Below the pieces are notes generated by a model that had not been told where the DNA came from, did no database searches, and saw only the letters and a list, made by a program, of their open reading frames with translations. This document shows, piece after piece, positions 34,931 to 47,869 of a DNA stretch of 64,000 nucleotides. The position numbers and the translations under genes were made by a program. Within the stretch, counting starts at the first letter, position 1. Every line of letters begins with the position of its first letter. The stretch comes from Liolophura sinensis (lineage: Eukaryota; Mollusca; Polyplacophora; Chitonida; Chitonidae). The stretch spans positions 5,331,991 through 5,395,990 of the forward strand of contig NC_088297.1 in assembly GCF_032854445.1 (NCBI RefSeq), read 5' to 3'.

Positions 34931-35499
34931 GTGTACACTAGACCAAGTGCATATATAGGCACCGATAAAGCATTCACAGTTTAAAAAACATGACCATTTA
35001 TTTTTGTGGTGTAGCTCAACCGGGATATCGCTGTTCAAAGTAAATAAACTCATATAAAAGGAATACCGGGATATTAGATTTGCCGGAGAGAGAATCTGAG
35101 TGATTTCGAAGTGTTTCGAATGCAGATTTGGCCAATACATTCATTTTCACATTTAAAAAAAAAAAAAAAACAAAAAAAAAAAAATCCAAAAACAACTCAA
35201 GTTCAGCTTTGGTGGGGTTTAAAACAGGCTTTCTCTGAATATATAGTATTTATTGTCATGGGTTCCAGTGTTACAAACAGTACAAGTAAAACTGCGGCAT
35301 CTGTCTCGTCCACCAGACGGAAGTGGCTACTGCTGCCTGCGCGGTACGATTCAAGAGAGGTAATTCTGTAAAATACGTCGTCTTCCACCGGAAACAGTAT
35401 GGAATGGTTCACATAACAGGTCTAAATAGGTCTATATACTATTTAGTTAATTGGTGCGAAACTGAAATATTGGTCTTTATAGGCTACAGCAAATATCTG

Positions 35500-38400
35500 T
35501 GCAATGACTCGTACAAAGATCAGCCCTGTAATACTCGTACAAAGATCAGCCCTGTAATGCTCATACAAAGATCAGTACTGTAATACTCATACAAAGATCA
35601 GTACTGTAATACTGATATACAGATCAGCCCTGTAATACTCGTACAAAGATCAGCCCTGTAATACTCGTACAAAGATCAGCCCTGTAATACTCATACAAAG
35701 ATCAGTACTGTAATACTCGTACAAAGATCAGCCCTGTAATACTCATACAAAGATCAGTACTGTAATACTCATACAAAGATCAGTACTGTAATACTGATAT
35801 ACAGATCAGCCCTGTAATACTCGTACAAAGATCAGCCCTGTAATACTTATACAAAGATCAGTACTGTAATACTCATACAAAGATCAGTACTGTAATACTG
35901 ATATACAGATCAGCCCTGTAATACTCGTACAAAGATCAGCCCTGTAATACTTATACAAAGATCAGTGCTGTAATACTCATACAAAGATCAGCCCTGTAAT
36001 ACTGATACACAGATCAGCCCTGAAATACTCGTACAAAAATCAGCCCTGTAATACTCATACAAAGATCAGTGCTGTAATACTCTTACAAAGATCAGCCCTG
36101 TAATACTCGTACAAAGATCAGCCCTGAAATACTCGTACAAAGATCAGTAATGTAATCCTCATACCAAGATCAGCCCTGTAATACTCATACAATGATCAGT
36201 CCTGTAATACTCGTACAAAGATCAGCCCTGTAATGCACATACAAAGATCAGCCCTGTAATACTCGTACAAAGATCAGCCCTGTAATGCACATACAAAGAT
36301 CAGCCCTGTAATACTCATACAAAGATCAGCCCTGTAATACTCATACAAAGATCAGCCCTGTAATACTCATACAAAGATCAGCCCTTTAATACTCGTACAA
36401 AGATCAGCCCTGTAATACACATACGAAGATCAGCCCTGTAATACTCATACAAAGATCAGCCCTGTAATGCACATACAAAGATCAGCCCTGTAATACTCAT
36501 AGAAAGACCAGTGCTGTAATACTCGTACAAAGATCAGCCCTGTAATGCACATACAAAGATCAGCCCTGTAATACTCATACAAAGATCAGTGCTGTAATAC
36601 TCGTACAAAGATCAGCCCTGTAATACTCATACAAAGATCAGCCCTGTAATACTCGTACAAAGATCAGCCCTGTAATGCACATACGAAGATCAGCCCTGTA
36701 ATACTCATACAAAGATCAGCCCTGTAATACTCGTACAAAGATCAGCCCTGTAATACTCATAGATAGACCAGTGCTGTAATACTCATACAAAGATCAGCCC
36801 TACAATACTCGTACAAAGATCAGCCCTGTAATACTCGTACAAAGATCAGCCCTGTAATGCACATACAAAGATCAGCCCTGTAATACTCATACAAAGATCA
36901 GTGCTGTAATACTCGTACAAAGATCAGCCCTGTAATACTCATACAAAGATCAGCCCTGTAATACTCGTACAAAGATCAGCCCTGTAATGCACATACGAAG
37001 ATCAGCCCTGTAATACTCATACAAAGATCAGTCCTGTAATGCACATACAAAGATCAGCCCTGTAATACTCATAGAAAGACCAGTGCTGTAATACTCATAC
37101 AAAGATCAGCCCTGTAATACTCGTACAAAGATCAGCCCTGTAATACTCATACAAAGATCAGTAATGTAATACTCATACAAAGATCAGTAATGTAATACTC
37201 ATACAAAGATCAACCCTGTAATACTCATACAAAGATCAGCCCTATAATACTCGTACAAAGATCAGTCCTGTAATACTCGTACAAAGATCAGCCCTGTAAT
37301 ACTCGTACAAAGATCAGTGCTGTAATACGCATACAAAGATCAGTACTGTAATACTCGTACAAAGATCAACCCTGTAATATTCATACAAAGATCAACCCTG
37401 TAATACAGATACAAAGATCAGTACTGTAATACTCGTACAAAGATCAACCCTGTAATACTCATACAAAGATCAGCCCTGTAATACTCGTACAAAGATCAGC
37501 CCTGTTATATTCGTACAAAGATCAGCCCTGTAATACTCGTACAAAGATCAGTGCTGTAATACTCATACAAAGATCAACCCTGTAATACTGATACAAAGAT
37601 CAGCCCTGTAATACTGATACAAAGATCAGCCCTGTAATGCACACACAAAGATCAACCCTGTAATTCACATACGAAGATCGGCCCTGTAATGCACATACAA
37701 AGATCAGCCCTGTAATACTCGTACAAAGATCAGCCCTGTAATGCACATACAAAGATCAGCCCTGTAATACTCGTACAAAGATCAGCCCTGTAATACTCGT
37801 ACAAAGATCAGCCCTGTAATGCACATACGAAGATCAACCCTGTCATACTCGTACAAAGATCAGCCCTGTAATACTCGTACAAAGATCAGCCCTGTAATGC
37901 TCGTACAAAGATCAGCCCTGTAATACTCATACAAAGATCAGCCCTGTAATGCACATATAAAGATCAGCCCTGTAATACTCGTACAAAGATCAGCCCTGTA
38001 ATACTCGTACAAAGATCAGCCCTGTAATGCACATACAAAGATCAGCCCTGTAATACTCATACAAAGATCAGTGCTGTAATACTCGTACAAAGATCAGCCC
38101 TGTAATACTCATACAAAGATCAGCCCTGTAATACTCGTACAAAGATCAGCCCTGTAATGCACATACGAAGATCAGCCCTGTAATACTCATACAAAGATCA
38201 GTCCTGTAATGCACATACAAAGATCAGCCCTGTAATACTCATAGAAAGACCAGTGCTGTAATACTCATACAAAGATCAGCCCTGTAATACTCGTACAAAG
38301 ATCAGCCCTGTAATACTCATACAAAGATCAGTAATGTAATACTCATACAAAGATCAGTAATGTAATACTCATACAAAGATCAACCCTGTAATACTCATAC

Positions 38401-39352
38401 AAAGATCAGCCCTATAATACTCGTACAAAGATCAGTCCTGTAATACTCGTACAAAGATCAGCCCTGTAATACTCGTACAAAGATCAGTGCTGTAATACGC
38501 ATACAAAGATCAGTACTGTAATACTCGTACAAAGATCAACCCTGTAATATTCATACAAAGATCAACCCTGTAATACAGATACAAAGATCAGTACTGTAAT
38601 ACTCGTACAAAGATCAACCCTGTAATACTCATACAAAGATCAGCCCTGTAATACTCGTACAAAGATCAGCCCTGTTATATTCGTACAAAGATCAGCCCTG
38701 TAATACTCGTACAAAGATCAGTGCTGTAATACTCATACAAAGATCAACCCTGTAATACTGATACAAAGATCAGCCCTGTAATACTGATACAAAGATCAGC
38801 CCTGTAATGCACACACAAAGATCAACCCTGTAATTCACATACGAAGATCGGCCCTGTAATGCACATACAAAGATCAGCCCTGTAATACTCGTACAAAGAT
38901 CAGCCCTGTAATGCACATACAAAGATCAGCCCTGTAATACTCGTACAAAGATCAGCCCTGTAATACTCGTACAAAGATCAGCCCTGTAATGCACATACGA
39001 AGATCAACCCTGTCATACTCGTACAAAGATCAGCCCTGTAATACTCGTACAAAGATCAGCCCTGTAATGCTCGTACAAAGATCAGCCCTGTAATACTCAT
39101 ACAAAGATCAGCCCTGTAATGCACATATAAAGATCAGCCCTGTAATACTCGTACAAAGATCAGCCCTGTAATACTCGTACAAAGATCAGCCCTGTAATGC
39201 ACATACGAAGATCAACCCTGTCATACTCGTACAAAGATCAACCCTGTAATACTCGTACAAAGATCAGCCCTGTAATGCTCGTACAAAGATCAGCCCTGTA
39301 ATACTCGTACAAAGATCAGCCCTGTAATACTCGTACAAAGATCAGCCCTGTA
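35500..39352. repeat. 26-bp satellite array, about 148 copies
   Basis: The unit is 'gatcagccctgtaatactcg' followed by 'tacaaa'. Common variants include 'cagtactg', 'cagtgctg', 'caaccctg', 'tgcacat' and 'tgatac'. The period is strictly 26 bp over almost 3.9 kb with very few indels. There are no unique spacers between units, so this is a satellite and not a CRISPR array. The array stops abruptly at 'gccctgtatctgtagatttg' (about 39345). Confidence 0.97.
36803..39207. repeat. 1170-bp higher-order repeat within the 26-bp satellite
   Basis: Variant units recur in the same order at an offset of exactly 1170 bp (45 units). For example 'atagaaagac' is at 37071 and 38241, 'cctgttatat' at 37501 and 38671, and 'tgtcatactc' at 37841 and 39011. 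A further local repeat of 208 bp (8 units) puts 'tgtcatactc' again at 39219. Identity between the two 1170-bp copies looks near-complete, so the amplification is recent. Confidence 0.92.
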
Positions 39353-40544
39353 TCTGTAGATTTGTAATGATAATGCAATTCAGTCACTATTCAATAAAGG
39401 GGAGATAGCATGACATTGTTTCTTAATTAAGGTTGAGATTAAAAGCGTATTTGTGTTACTTAAACTGTAATTTGCATACGTGGCCCTAGCCTTAGGCTCA
39501 GTTCCTTCTTCTAAAGACCTTTCTAAAATCAACGAATCAACGAGAGACAAAATGGGTGACTTAGCCGTGGACGAAATTTAGGTCAAATGCGTACCTAGTA
39601 TCGTGCACGGGATAAGGAATTCAAGATGCGTAACACACATAAAAAAAGGAAATAATATGAAAGAGTATTGTGTAGCAATAATTTCTATGTAAGTAATGTA
39701 TGCACTATTTATTCCGGCCTTACGCCTTCCGGAAATGAGAAATGTGCCGGAAGTCATGCGTGACGTAAGCAATCACCCTTAGACCAGATCATGCTTTTAT
39801 ACCTCTGCGTGTACTTCAGGTAAAGAATTAAATACGGAAATTGTCTAATCTGCGCTAATAATATGTTACAGAATCAATCATGCGTGATCGTCAAAAAACT
39901 TTTATCCACAAAGATTAGACGCGCGGTGTTCTACATGCATGGATATATTGATATATAAATGCTTGACTGCATAGGTGAATAAAAGATATAATGTCTTTAT
40001 ACACCTCATAAACCGATACACGGGACTTGAATAGAGTAATTTAGTTTTGATTGATTTGATTGGTGCATTTCGGTTATGTTACGGCGGCCAACATTATACG
40101 GTGGGAGAGACCCGGGCCTAGCTCCTGGCCTCAGACCCCATTGTTAATTTTTCCATAAGCGACAATGTTAAGATTTAGCGCTATAGCTCAGTCCCATACA
40201 TTCCGTGGCCAATAAGCTTTGGTGCATACCTGGCCCAGCCTGTGAGAAAGCAGCCATACAAATCTTGACATAGGTTGACAGTCAAAATCTGGACCTTTCT
40301 ATGCCGGCAGCCGGGACGGGTGCCTAGCAAAGTCAAGGAGATGCTATACTCGCAGCCTCATCACCACCTGTCTCCTTGTGTCCGCTCGCCTAGAATTTCA
40401 CACTTTTATCATTATAACTCATACCTGCCCAAAGTTTAGTTTAAGTTTTTAGTTTAATTCTCTAGACGTATATGCTGAAATTGGCAATACACATATAGCA
40501 AAATGCTGGCTCGCCGTTTTCCAACGATTAAAATCAAATCTGAT

Positions 40545-40745
40545 TTTTATTTGTTTATTTGATTCCTATTTCACGCAATACTCTAGTATAATTCACATAC
40601 ACGATGGCAGCCATGCAGCGGTATGGTGGGAGGAAACCGGGCAGAACCTGGGGGAAACTCATGACCATGGTTGCAGACCGACTTTCCCATGCACGGCCGA
40701 AGGGGCAGCCAGCAAGAGATGGACTTGAACTCACAGCGACCGTTT
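40545..40745 (-). repeat. Old SINE family A copy in duplication copy 1
   Basis: Reverse orientation: 'cggtatggtgggaggaaacc' then '...ggacttgaactcacagcg'. The tail is degraded. The same element sits in copy 2 at about 43785-43985, so it was there before the duplication. Confidence 0.75.
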
Positions 40746-41756
40746 CTCACCTATATATGCATTAGGCTATAAGCGTCAGCAGATTAATGTAAGTGCCACC
40801 TGTGGATTATATTGGTGGATTAAGGATGTGGTTTTCCCCCATCTCTATTAATAGACGTACCGGTATTGGGTTGTTAAGTGGGATGCCCCGGGGGAACTAA
40901 TGCCCACGTCATCTCCCAGGGGAGTTAAAGGCAGGTATGTACTGTTAAATGCCTTCACCCTAGGGCGGTCATCAAATCCACTAGGCGGGCTTAGGTCTGT
41001 CTTGTCAGTGACCTGATAGGGTGTGAGGCCAAGAAGCACATGCCGGTTGGGTGAGTAAAGTTACAATGAGGGACCGGCGGGTTTACTGAAGTGGAACCCT
41101 GGCAATGAATAGACACACTATATAGGCTCCAGCTATACATGGTAGTGACAGCTATGCACGGTAGAGGGGAAGTTTTTCGCTACCTTACGTGGAATTTTCA
41201 ACTACATGCCCGCCGTCAGTTCCGTCAGGATGTGATGGAGCTTTGGGAATGAGGGAAGGGCTGGCGATGTTATGACCCTACCCCTCCCTGTGGGAATCAG
41301 ACGTTAACATCTTTAACTGAGATATACATACGTACCGGTTTTAACCCTGCTAAGTCGCTGACGAATTCGGCTGGACGATTTTAACACAACAGGGAGATAA
41401 GCTTAGAAGATTAGTACTTACCTTCAGTATACAGTGTGCGGACTGTGCATTTAGTCTGTGCTGTGTAAATACCCTCCCGATTATTAATATAGTGTATAGT
41501 GGCCCGAATATACAGGAGTTTATTTTACGTTTCGGTTTAAATCCACAGTAGCTGTTTACCTAAGCGATACTGCCCATAATTGGAAGGTACTTGGCAATAA
41601 GGGGAACTGTGAGAGTGTTGTCAAAGCGCAACGTTTAGCGCTGTCTTCAAGGGATTTATCCACGGGATTTAGCGGTGAATCTCCCCGCCTTTGCGAGTGG
41701 GCTTATCGCACGGGCCGAGTGTTCCTGTATATACAGCCCTGTCGATTCTGAAGAAG

Positions 41757-41786
41757 ATGTCGTCGTCAGGCGTTTACGTTGTTGAG
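41757..41786 (+). CDS. Possible short first exon in duplication copy 1
   Basis: An ATG opens ten codons (M-S-S-S-G-V-Y-V-V-E) followed directly by a strong donor, 'gag/gtaggt'. A TATA-like 'ctgtatatac' lies about 30 bp upstream. Copy 2 keeps the frame and donor (44983-45012), and its only coding difference is synonymous (GTT to GTC). No second exon was found, so this may be chance. Confidence 0.2.
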
Positions 41787-42188
41787 GTAGGTCTTCTGTA
41801 TATTGCTTGAAATAGTGTATACCGAACAAATTCTGCTTTCAGCAATTCATCCCATCCCCATACCACGGCCTACTATAACACAAACACCACTTTAACACGA
41901 ATTAAAAAAAACACAGGCACTTAAATAAATTAGAGCCTTAGGCTTACTGTCTATGACTTTCTTCTGTCTTCCTTTTTTCCCTGCGAAAGTCTTCAAAATA
42001 CTACTAAGAGCCTAAAATATACTGCACGTTAAAGGTACAAATGTTGATTAAGTTAGTTAATGCTAATTAAGTTTTCAGTCAGAAATCATTGATCTGCACC
42101 CGTCCACAATATGTTAATTCTGGTTTCATCGAAAAATATTGATGTCATGGATAAATACGCGAGTAGTGTAACTCCGAAAAACAAAAGA

Positions 42189-42590
42189 CTCACTTGTAAT
42201 ACTTGTACGAAGATCAGCCCTGTGATGCACATACGAAGATCAGCCCTGTAATGCACATGCAAAGATCAACCCTGTAATACTCGTACACAGATCAGTGCTA
42301 TAATACTCATACAAAGATCAGCCCTATAATACACATACAAAGATCAGCCTTGTAATGCACATACAAAGATCAGCCCTGCAATACTCGTACAAAGATCAGC
42401 CCTGTAATGCACATGCAAAGATCAGCCCTGTAATGCACATACAAAGATCAACCCTGTATAACTCGCACAAAGATCAGCCCTGTAATGCACATACAAAGAT
42501 CAGCCCTGTAATACTCGTACGAAGATCAGCCCTGTAGTACTCGTACGAAGATCAGCCCTGTAATACTCGTACGAAGATCCGCCCTGTATC
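42189..42590. repeat. 26-bp satellite, second block, about 15 copies
   Basis: Same unit as the main array with more divergence and several 'tgcacat' and 'cgaag' variants. It lies between the two copies of the 2.8-kb duplication and ends, like the main array, at 'ccctgtatctgcaaatttg'. The tandem duplication therefore took the array end with it. Confidence 0.95.
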
Positions 42591-45422
42591 TGCAAATTTG
42601 TAATGATAATGCAATTCAGTCACTATTCAATAAAGGGGAGATAGCATGACATTGTTTCTTAATTAAGGTTGAGATTAAAAGCGTATTTGTGTTACTTAAA
42701 CTGTAATTTGCATACGTGGCCCTAGCCTTAGGCTCAGTTCCTTCTTCTAAAGACCTTTCTAAAATCAACGAATCAACGAGAGACAAAATGGGTGACTTAG
42801 CCGTGGACGAAATTTAGGTCAAATGCGTACCTAGTATCGTGCACGGGATAAGGAATTCAAGATGCGTAACACACATAAAAAAAGGAAATAATATGAAAGA
42901 GTATTGTGTAGCAATAATTTCTATGTAAGTAATGTATGCACTATTTATTCCGGCCTTACGCCTTCCGGAAATGAAAAATGTGCCGGAAGTCATGCGTGAC
43001 GTAAGCAATCACCCTTAGACCAGATCATGCTTTTATACATCTGCGTGTACTTCAGATAAACAATTAAATACGGAAATTGTCTAATCTGCGCTAATAATAT
43101 GTTACAGAATCAATCATGTGTGATCGTCAAAAAACTTTTATCCACAAAGATTAGACGCGCGGTGTTCTACATGCATGGATATATTGATATATAAATGCTT
43201 GACTGCATAGGTGAATAAAAGATATAATGTCTTTATACACCTCATAAACCGATACACGGGACTTGAATAGAGTAATTTAGTTTTGATTGATTTGATTGGT
43301 GCATATTTCGGTTATGTTACGGCGGCCAACATTATACGGTGGGAGAGACCCAGGCCTAGCTCCTGGCCTCAGACCCCATTGTTAATTTTTCCATAAGCGA
43401 CAATGTTAACGTTTAGCGCTGTAGCTCAGTCCCATACATTCCGTGGCCAATAAGCTTTGGTGCATACCTGGCCCAGCCTGTGAGAAAGCAGCCATACAAA
43501 TCTTGACATAGGTTGACAGTCAAAATCTGGACCTTTCTATGCCGGCAGCCGGGACGGGTGCCTAGCAAAGTCAAGGAGATGCTATACTCGCAGCCTCATC
43601 ACCACCTGTCTCCTTGTGTCCGCTCGCCTAGAATTTCACACTTTTATCATTATAACTCATACCTGCCCAAAGTTTAGTTTAAGTTTTTGGTTTAATTCTC
43701 TACACGTATATGCTGAAATTGGCAATACACATATAGCAAAATGCTGGCTCGCCGTTTTCCAACGATTAAAATCAAATCTGATTTTTATTTGTTTATTTGA
43801 TTCCTATTTCACGCAATACTCTAGTATAATTCACACACACGATGGCAGCCATGCAGCGGTATGGTGGGAGGAAACCGGGCAGAACCTGGGGGAAACTCAT
43901 GACCATGGTTGCAGACCGACTTTCCCATGCACGGCCGAAGGGGCAGCCAGCAAGAGATGGACTTGAACTCACAGCGACCGTTTCTCACCTATATATGCAT
44001 TAGGCTATAAGCGTCAGCAGATTAATGTAAGTGCCACCTGTGGATTATATTGGTGGATTAAGGATGTGGTTTTCCCCCATCTCTATTAATAGACGTACCG
44101 GTATTGGGTTGTTAAGTGGGATGCCCCGGGGGGAACTAATGCCCACGTCATCTCCCAGGGGAGTTAAAGGCAGGTATGTACTGTTAAATGCCTTCACCCT
44201 AGGGCGGTCATCAAATCCGCTAGGCGGGCTTAGGTCTGTCTTGTCAGTGACCTGATAGGGTGTGAGGCCAAGAAGCACATGCCGGTGGGGTGAGTAAAGT
44301 TACAATGAGGGACCGGCGGGTTTACTGAAGTGGAACCCTGGCAGTGAATAGGCACACCATATAGGCTCCAGCTATGCACGGTAGTAACAAAAGAGGCGAT
44401 GTTTTTCGCTACCTTACGTGGAATTTTCACCTGCACGCCCGCCGTCAGTTCCGTCAGGTGTGATGAAGCTTTGGGAATGAGGGAAGGGCTGGCGATGTTA
44501 TGACCCTACCCCTCCCTGTGGGAATCAGACGTTAACATCTTTAACTGGAGATATACATACGTACCGGTTTTAACCCTGCTAAGTCGCTGACGAATTCGGC
44601 TGGACGATTTTAACACAACAGGGAGATAAGCTTAGAAGATTAGTACTTACCTTCAGTATACAGTGTGCGGACTGTGCATTTAGTCTGTGCTGTGTAAATA
44701 CCCTCTCGATTATTAATATAGTGTATAGTGGCCCTAATATACAGGAGTTTATTTTACGTTTCGGTTTAAATCCACAGTAGCTGTTTACCTAAGCGATACT
44801 GCCCATAATTGGAAGGTACTTGGCAATAAGGGGAACTGTGAGAGTGTTGTCAAAGCGCAACGTTTAGCGCTGTCTTCAAGGGATTTATCCACGGGATTTA
44901 GCAGCGAATCTCCCCACCTTTGCGAGTGGGCTTATCGCACGGGCCGAGTGTTCCTGTATATACAGCCCCGTCGATTCTGAAGATGTCGTCGTCAGGCGTT
45001 TACGTCGTTGAGGTAGGTCTTCTGTATATTGCTTGAAATAATGTATACCGAACAAATTCTGTTTTCAGCAACGTCCTCCCATCCCCATACCACGGCCTAC
45101 TATAACACAAACACCACTTTAACACGAATTAAAAAAAAACACAGGCACTTAAATAAATTAGAGCCTTAGGCTTACTGTCTATGAATTTCTTCTGTCTTCC
45201 TTTTTTTCCCAGCGAAAGTCTTCAAAATACTACTAAGAGCCTAAAATATACTGCACGTTAAAGGTACAAATGTTGATTAAGTTAGTTAATGCTAATTAAG
45301 TTTTCAGTCAGAAATCATTGATCTGCGCCCATCCACAATATGTTAATTCTGGTTTCATCGAAAAATATTGATGTTATGTATAAATACGCGAGTAGTGTAA
45401 CTCCGAAAAACAAAAGACTCTC
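42591..45422. repeat. Tandem segmental duplication, copy 2
   Basis: It matches 39353-42188 throughout, with scattered substitutions and a few short indels. One divergent patch around 44375-44460 lacks a short duplicated phrase (agctatacatggtag / agctatgcacggtag) that is present in copy 1. The SINE at about 43785-43985 and the possible first exon at 44983-45012 are shared. Confidence 0.93.
44983..45012 (+). CDS. Possible short first exon in duplication copy 2
   Basis: Second copy of the ten-codon ATG frame with donor 'gag/gtaggt'. It encodes the same peptide as the copy at 41757 with one synonymous change. No downstream exon was identified. Confidence 0.2.
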
Positions 45423-45640
45423 ACTTTCGGCACTTTATTTTCGCTAGTACCGTACCAATGCCCTATATGTGCGATTATTACGTATATCGGACATCATTGT
45501 GAAACTGCGCCCGTCCACAATCTGTTAATTCTGGTTTCATCGTAAACTATTGATGTTGTGGATAAATACACGAGTAGTGAAACTCCGAAAAATGAAAGAC
45601 TCATTTTAACTCAATATTTCGGCACTTTATTTTGCCATCA
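45325..45640. repeat. Local repeat at the 3' edge of the duplication
   Basis: The segment 'cgtccacaatctgttaattc' through 'gagtagtgaaactccgaaaa' occurs at about 42090, 45330 and 45508. The last two are about 183 bp apart and each is followed by 'ggcactttatttt'. Such a repeat at the boundary could have mediated the unequal exchange. Confidence 0.75.
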
Positions 45641-46104
45641 TTAAGAGAACTAAATTTCATGGTAAACCTTACACACAAATATATAGATATTGAGGCAAGA
45701 ATAGAGGCTTGGTGTTAAACCAACATAAGATATAGATACAGGAGAAGAAAGCAGCAAGATAACATAGCAGCCAAACGTTATCTGACCATTATTGTATATA
45801 ATGGCTTTAAATCCATGTAGACTAGCGTAATCATGTAATCATGCGATCATGTGATTCTATAGTAAGCCTTTAACACGCCAGGGGAACTGCTGGGGTCGCT
45901 TGAAGAATCAAACTCATTTTCGCTCCACCAGACAAAAGTATGTTTCTTTTTCTCTCTTTTCGTGTCAGCTTGTTATACGCCATGTATGGAAGATGGGGGC
46001 ATGTGTCAACACAAGTGTAAAATCAATATCCAGAAATTGATCGGCAACCGGAAATGCTTTCATTGTGCGTCACTATACAATGCGTGTGACATATTCCTGA
46101 ACAA

Positions 46105-46860
46105 GCCGGCTTTATGTAAAGCAAATCATTACTTAAACCGGTGTGTATATAAAGCCAAATCATTACTTAAACCGCTTTGTATATAAAGCCAAATCATTAC
46201 TTAAGTCGGCCTTGTATATAAAGCCAAATCATTACTTAAGTCGGCCTTGTATATAAAGCCAAATCATTACTTAAGTCGGCCTTGTATATATAAGCCAAAT
46301 CATTACTTAAGTCGGCCATGTACATACAAGCCAAATCATTACTTAAGTCGGCCTTGTATATATAAGCCAAATCATTACTTAAGTCGACCTTGTATATAAA
46401 GCCAAATCATTACTTAAGTCGGCCTTGTACATATAAGCCAAATCATTACTTAAGTCGGCCTTGTATATAAAGCCAAATCATGACTTAAGTCGGCCTTGTA
46501 CATATAAGCCAAATCATTACTTAAGTCGGCCTTGTATATAAAGCCAAATCATTACTTAAGTCGACCTTGTATATAAAGCCAAATCATGACTTAAGTCGGC
46601 CTTGTAGGCTATATAAAGCCAAATCATTACTTAAGTCGGCCTTGTGTATATAAGCCAAATCATTACTTAAGTCGGCCTTGTATATATAAGCCAAATCATT
46701 ACTTAAGTCGGCCTTGTATGTAAAGCCAAATCAATACTTAAGCCTCTTTGTAAAATAAGCCAGATCATTACTTAAGTCGGCCTTGTATATGAAGCCAAAT
46801 CAATACTTAAGCCAGATTTGTGTAAGCCCTATCATTACTTAAGCCAGATTTGCAGACGCC
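46105..46860. repeat. 35-36-bp tandem repeat, about 21 copies
   Basis: The unit is 'aagccaaatcattacttaag' followed by 'tcggccttgtatata'. Length varies by one or two bases in the TA-rich part, and copies decay at both ends. Confidence 0.93.
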
Positions 46861-46939
46861 CAAAATTGCAGCTCCTAGGCTAAAGATATGGGTTGAATGA
46901 AGCGGCTCTGTATACTTAACTATATATTCAAATAACTAA

Positions 46940-47035
46940 TTCAAATTTCACTCATACGACGACGGCCAGCTTTATGGTGGGAGAAAACTGGACACGTAAA
47001 ACCCACGACCATCCGCTGGTTGCTGCCAGATATCT
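46940..47035 (-). repeat. SINE family A fragment
   Basis: Reverse body piece: 'cgacgacggccagctttatg' then 'gtgggagaaaactggacac', ending at 'ccgctggttgctgcc'. Confidence 0.7.
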
Positions 47036-47469
47036 ATTCTAATATCACTCAGAAAATATAATATGATGTTAAATTTTCAGTCTACAGATATTTGCCAAGA
47101 ATGACTTCAGTACTGGGTGTCAGTGTACTTAGATCATTATGCCAGTAAGGTGTCTCCGAGGACAACATCTTCACACGTGTGTTTAAGCTCTGTGTTATTG
47201 ACGCGCATGGATAGTTCGATTCAGTCATTGGTCAATCTGTAAACACCGTCATGTATGTAAAAGTACCCGTCACTGCTTTTAACGACATCTATTTATCGCT
47301 TTATGAATGGTTATATAGGACAGCGTTTATATCGACTAGTGGCATACCTGATATGTTATTTGCGAGGGCGGTAGCAGTATGTCTGAAGTCTCAAACTGGA
47401 ATGTCACAGCACACACTTAAGAACGGAGGCGTTTCTAGGAAATCCCGCTGTATGATAGCTGGGGCTTTG

Positions 47470-47545
47470 GAAGAGAATGTGGCTGGTCGCTGTTGGATAA
47501 GTGGAATGTTATTGAGTATGGCGTAAAACACAAATCAAATAAATG
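47470..47545 (+). repeat. SINE tail fragment
   Basis: 'ggtcgctgttggataagtgg' followed by 'attgagtatggcgtaaaaca' and an (aaat) end matches the last 70 bp of family A. Confidence 0.65.
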
Positions 47546-47869
47546 ATTAAGTGGACTGGGTCATTACTTTTACCCTACGGAGGTTTAAGTTGCTATTACG
47601 AAAGGATTTATATGAACAGTTAGAATAACAGTAATCCAAGTATCCAAAATCCAGGCCTCTAATCCGTTAAACAATATCCAATGTCGAATTCTTCAAGACC
47701 AGTTTCATTATTAAAAATAGCATCGCAGTCCATTGTAATAATAAACGGATCATATAAGTTAACGGAAGATACTTACTTGGAAGTTGACATAGTATTCATA
47801 GGTTTCCAATGATGCCAGAAAGGTGTGTGTAACGGAGTATAATACTTAATGTTTAATCTTTCAAAGAGG

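Larger units (their letters stand above)
39353..42188. repeat. Tandem segmental duplication, copy 1 (about 2.8 kb of non-satellite DNA)
   Basis: The block begins 'gtagatttgtaatgataatg' and ends near 'gaaaaacaaaagactc'. It recurs at 42590-45422 at an offset of 3229-3236 bp, with few substitutions and small indels. It contains an old reverse SINE (about 40545-40745), another SINE scrap near 40060-40110, and a possible tiny first exon (41757-41786). No larger gene is recognised inside. Confidence 0.93.

Noticed and set aside
35259-35360. Possible plus-strand first exon starting M-G-S-S with donor 'gag/gtaatt'
   Set aside because: Open on both strands, no downstream exon because the satellite begins at once, and no recognisable product.
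35500-39352. CRISPR-like array of short direct repeats
   Set aside because: Units are contiguous at 26 bp with no unique spacers, no cas genes are nearby, and the surrounding DNA is eukaryotic.
45470-45500. Fourth copy of the C-D-Y reading frame (tgcgattat near 45470)
   Set aside because: Only the nine-base word matches; the upstream R-x-x-x-N and downstream W-Y-x-N positions are absent.
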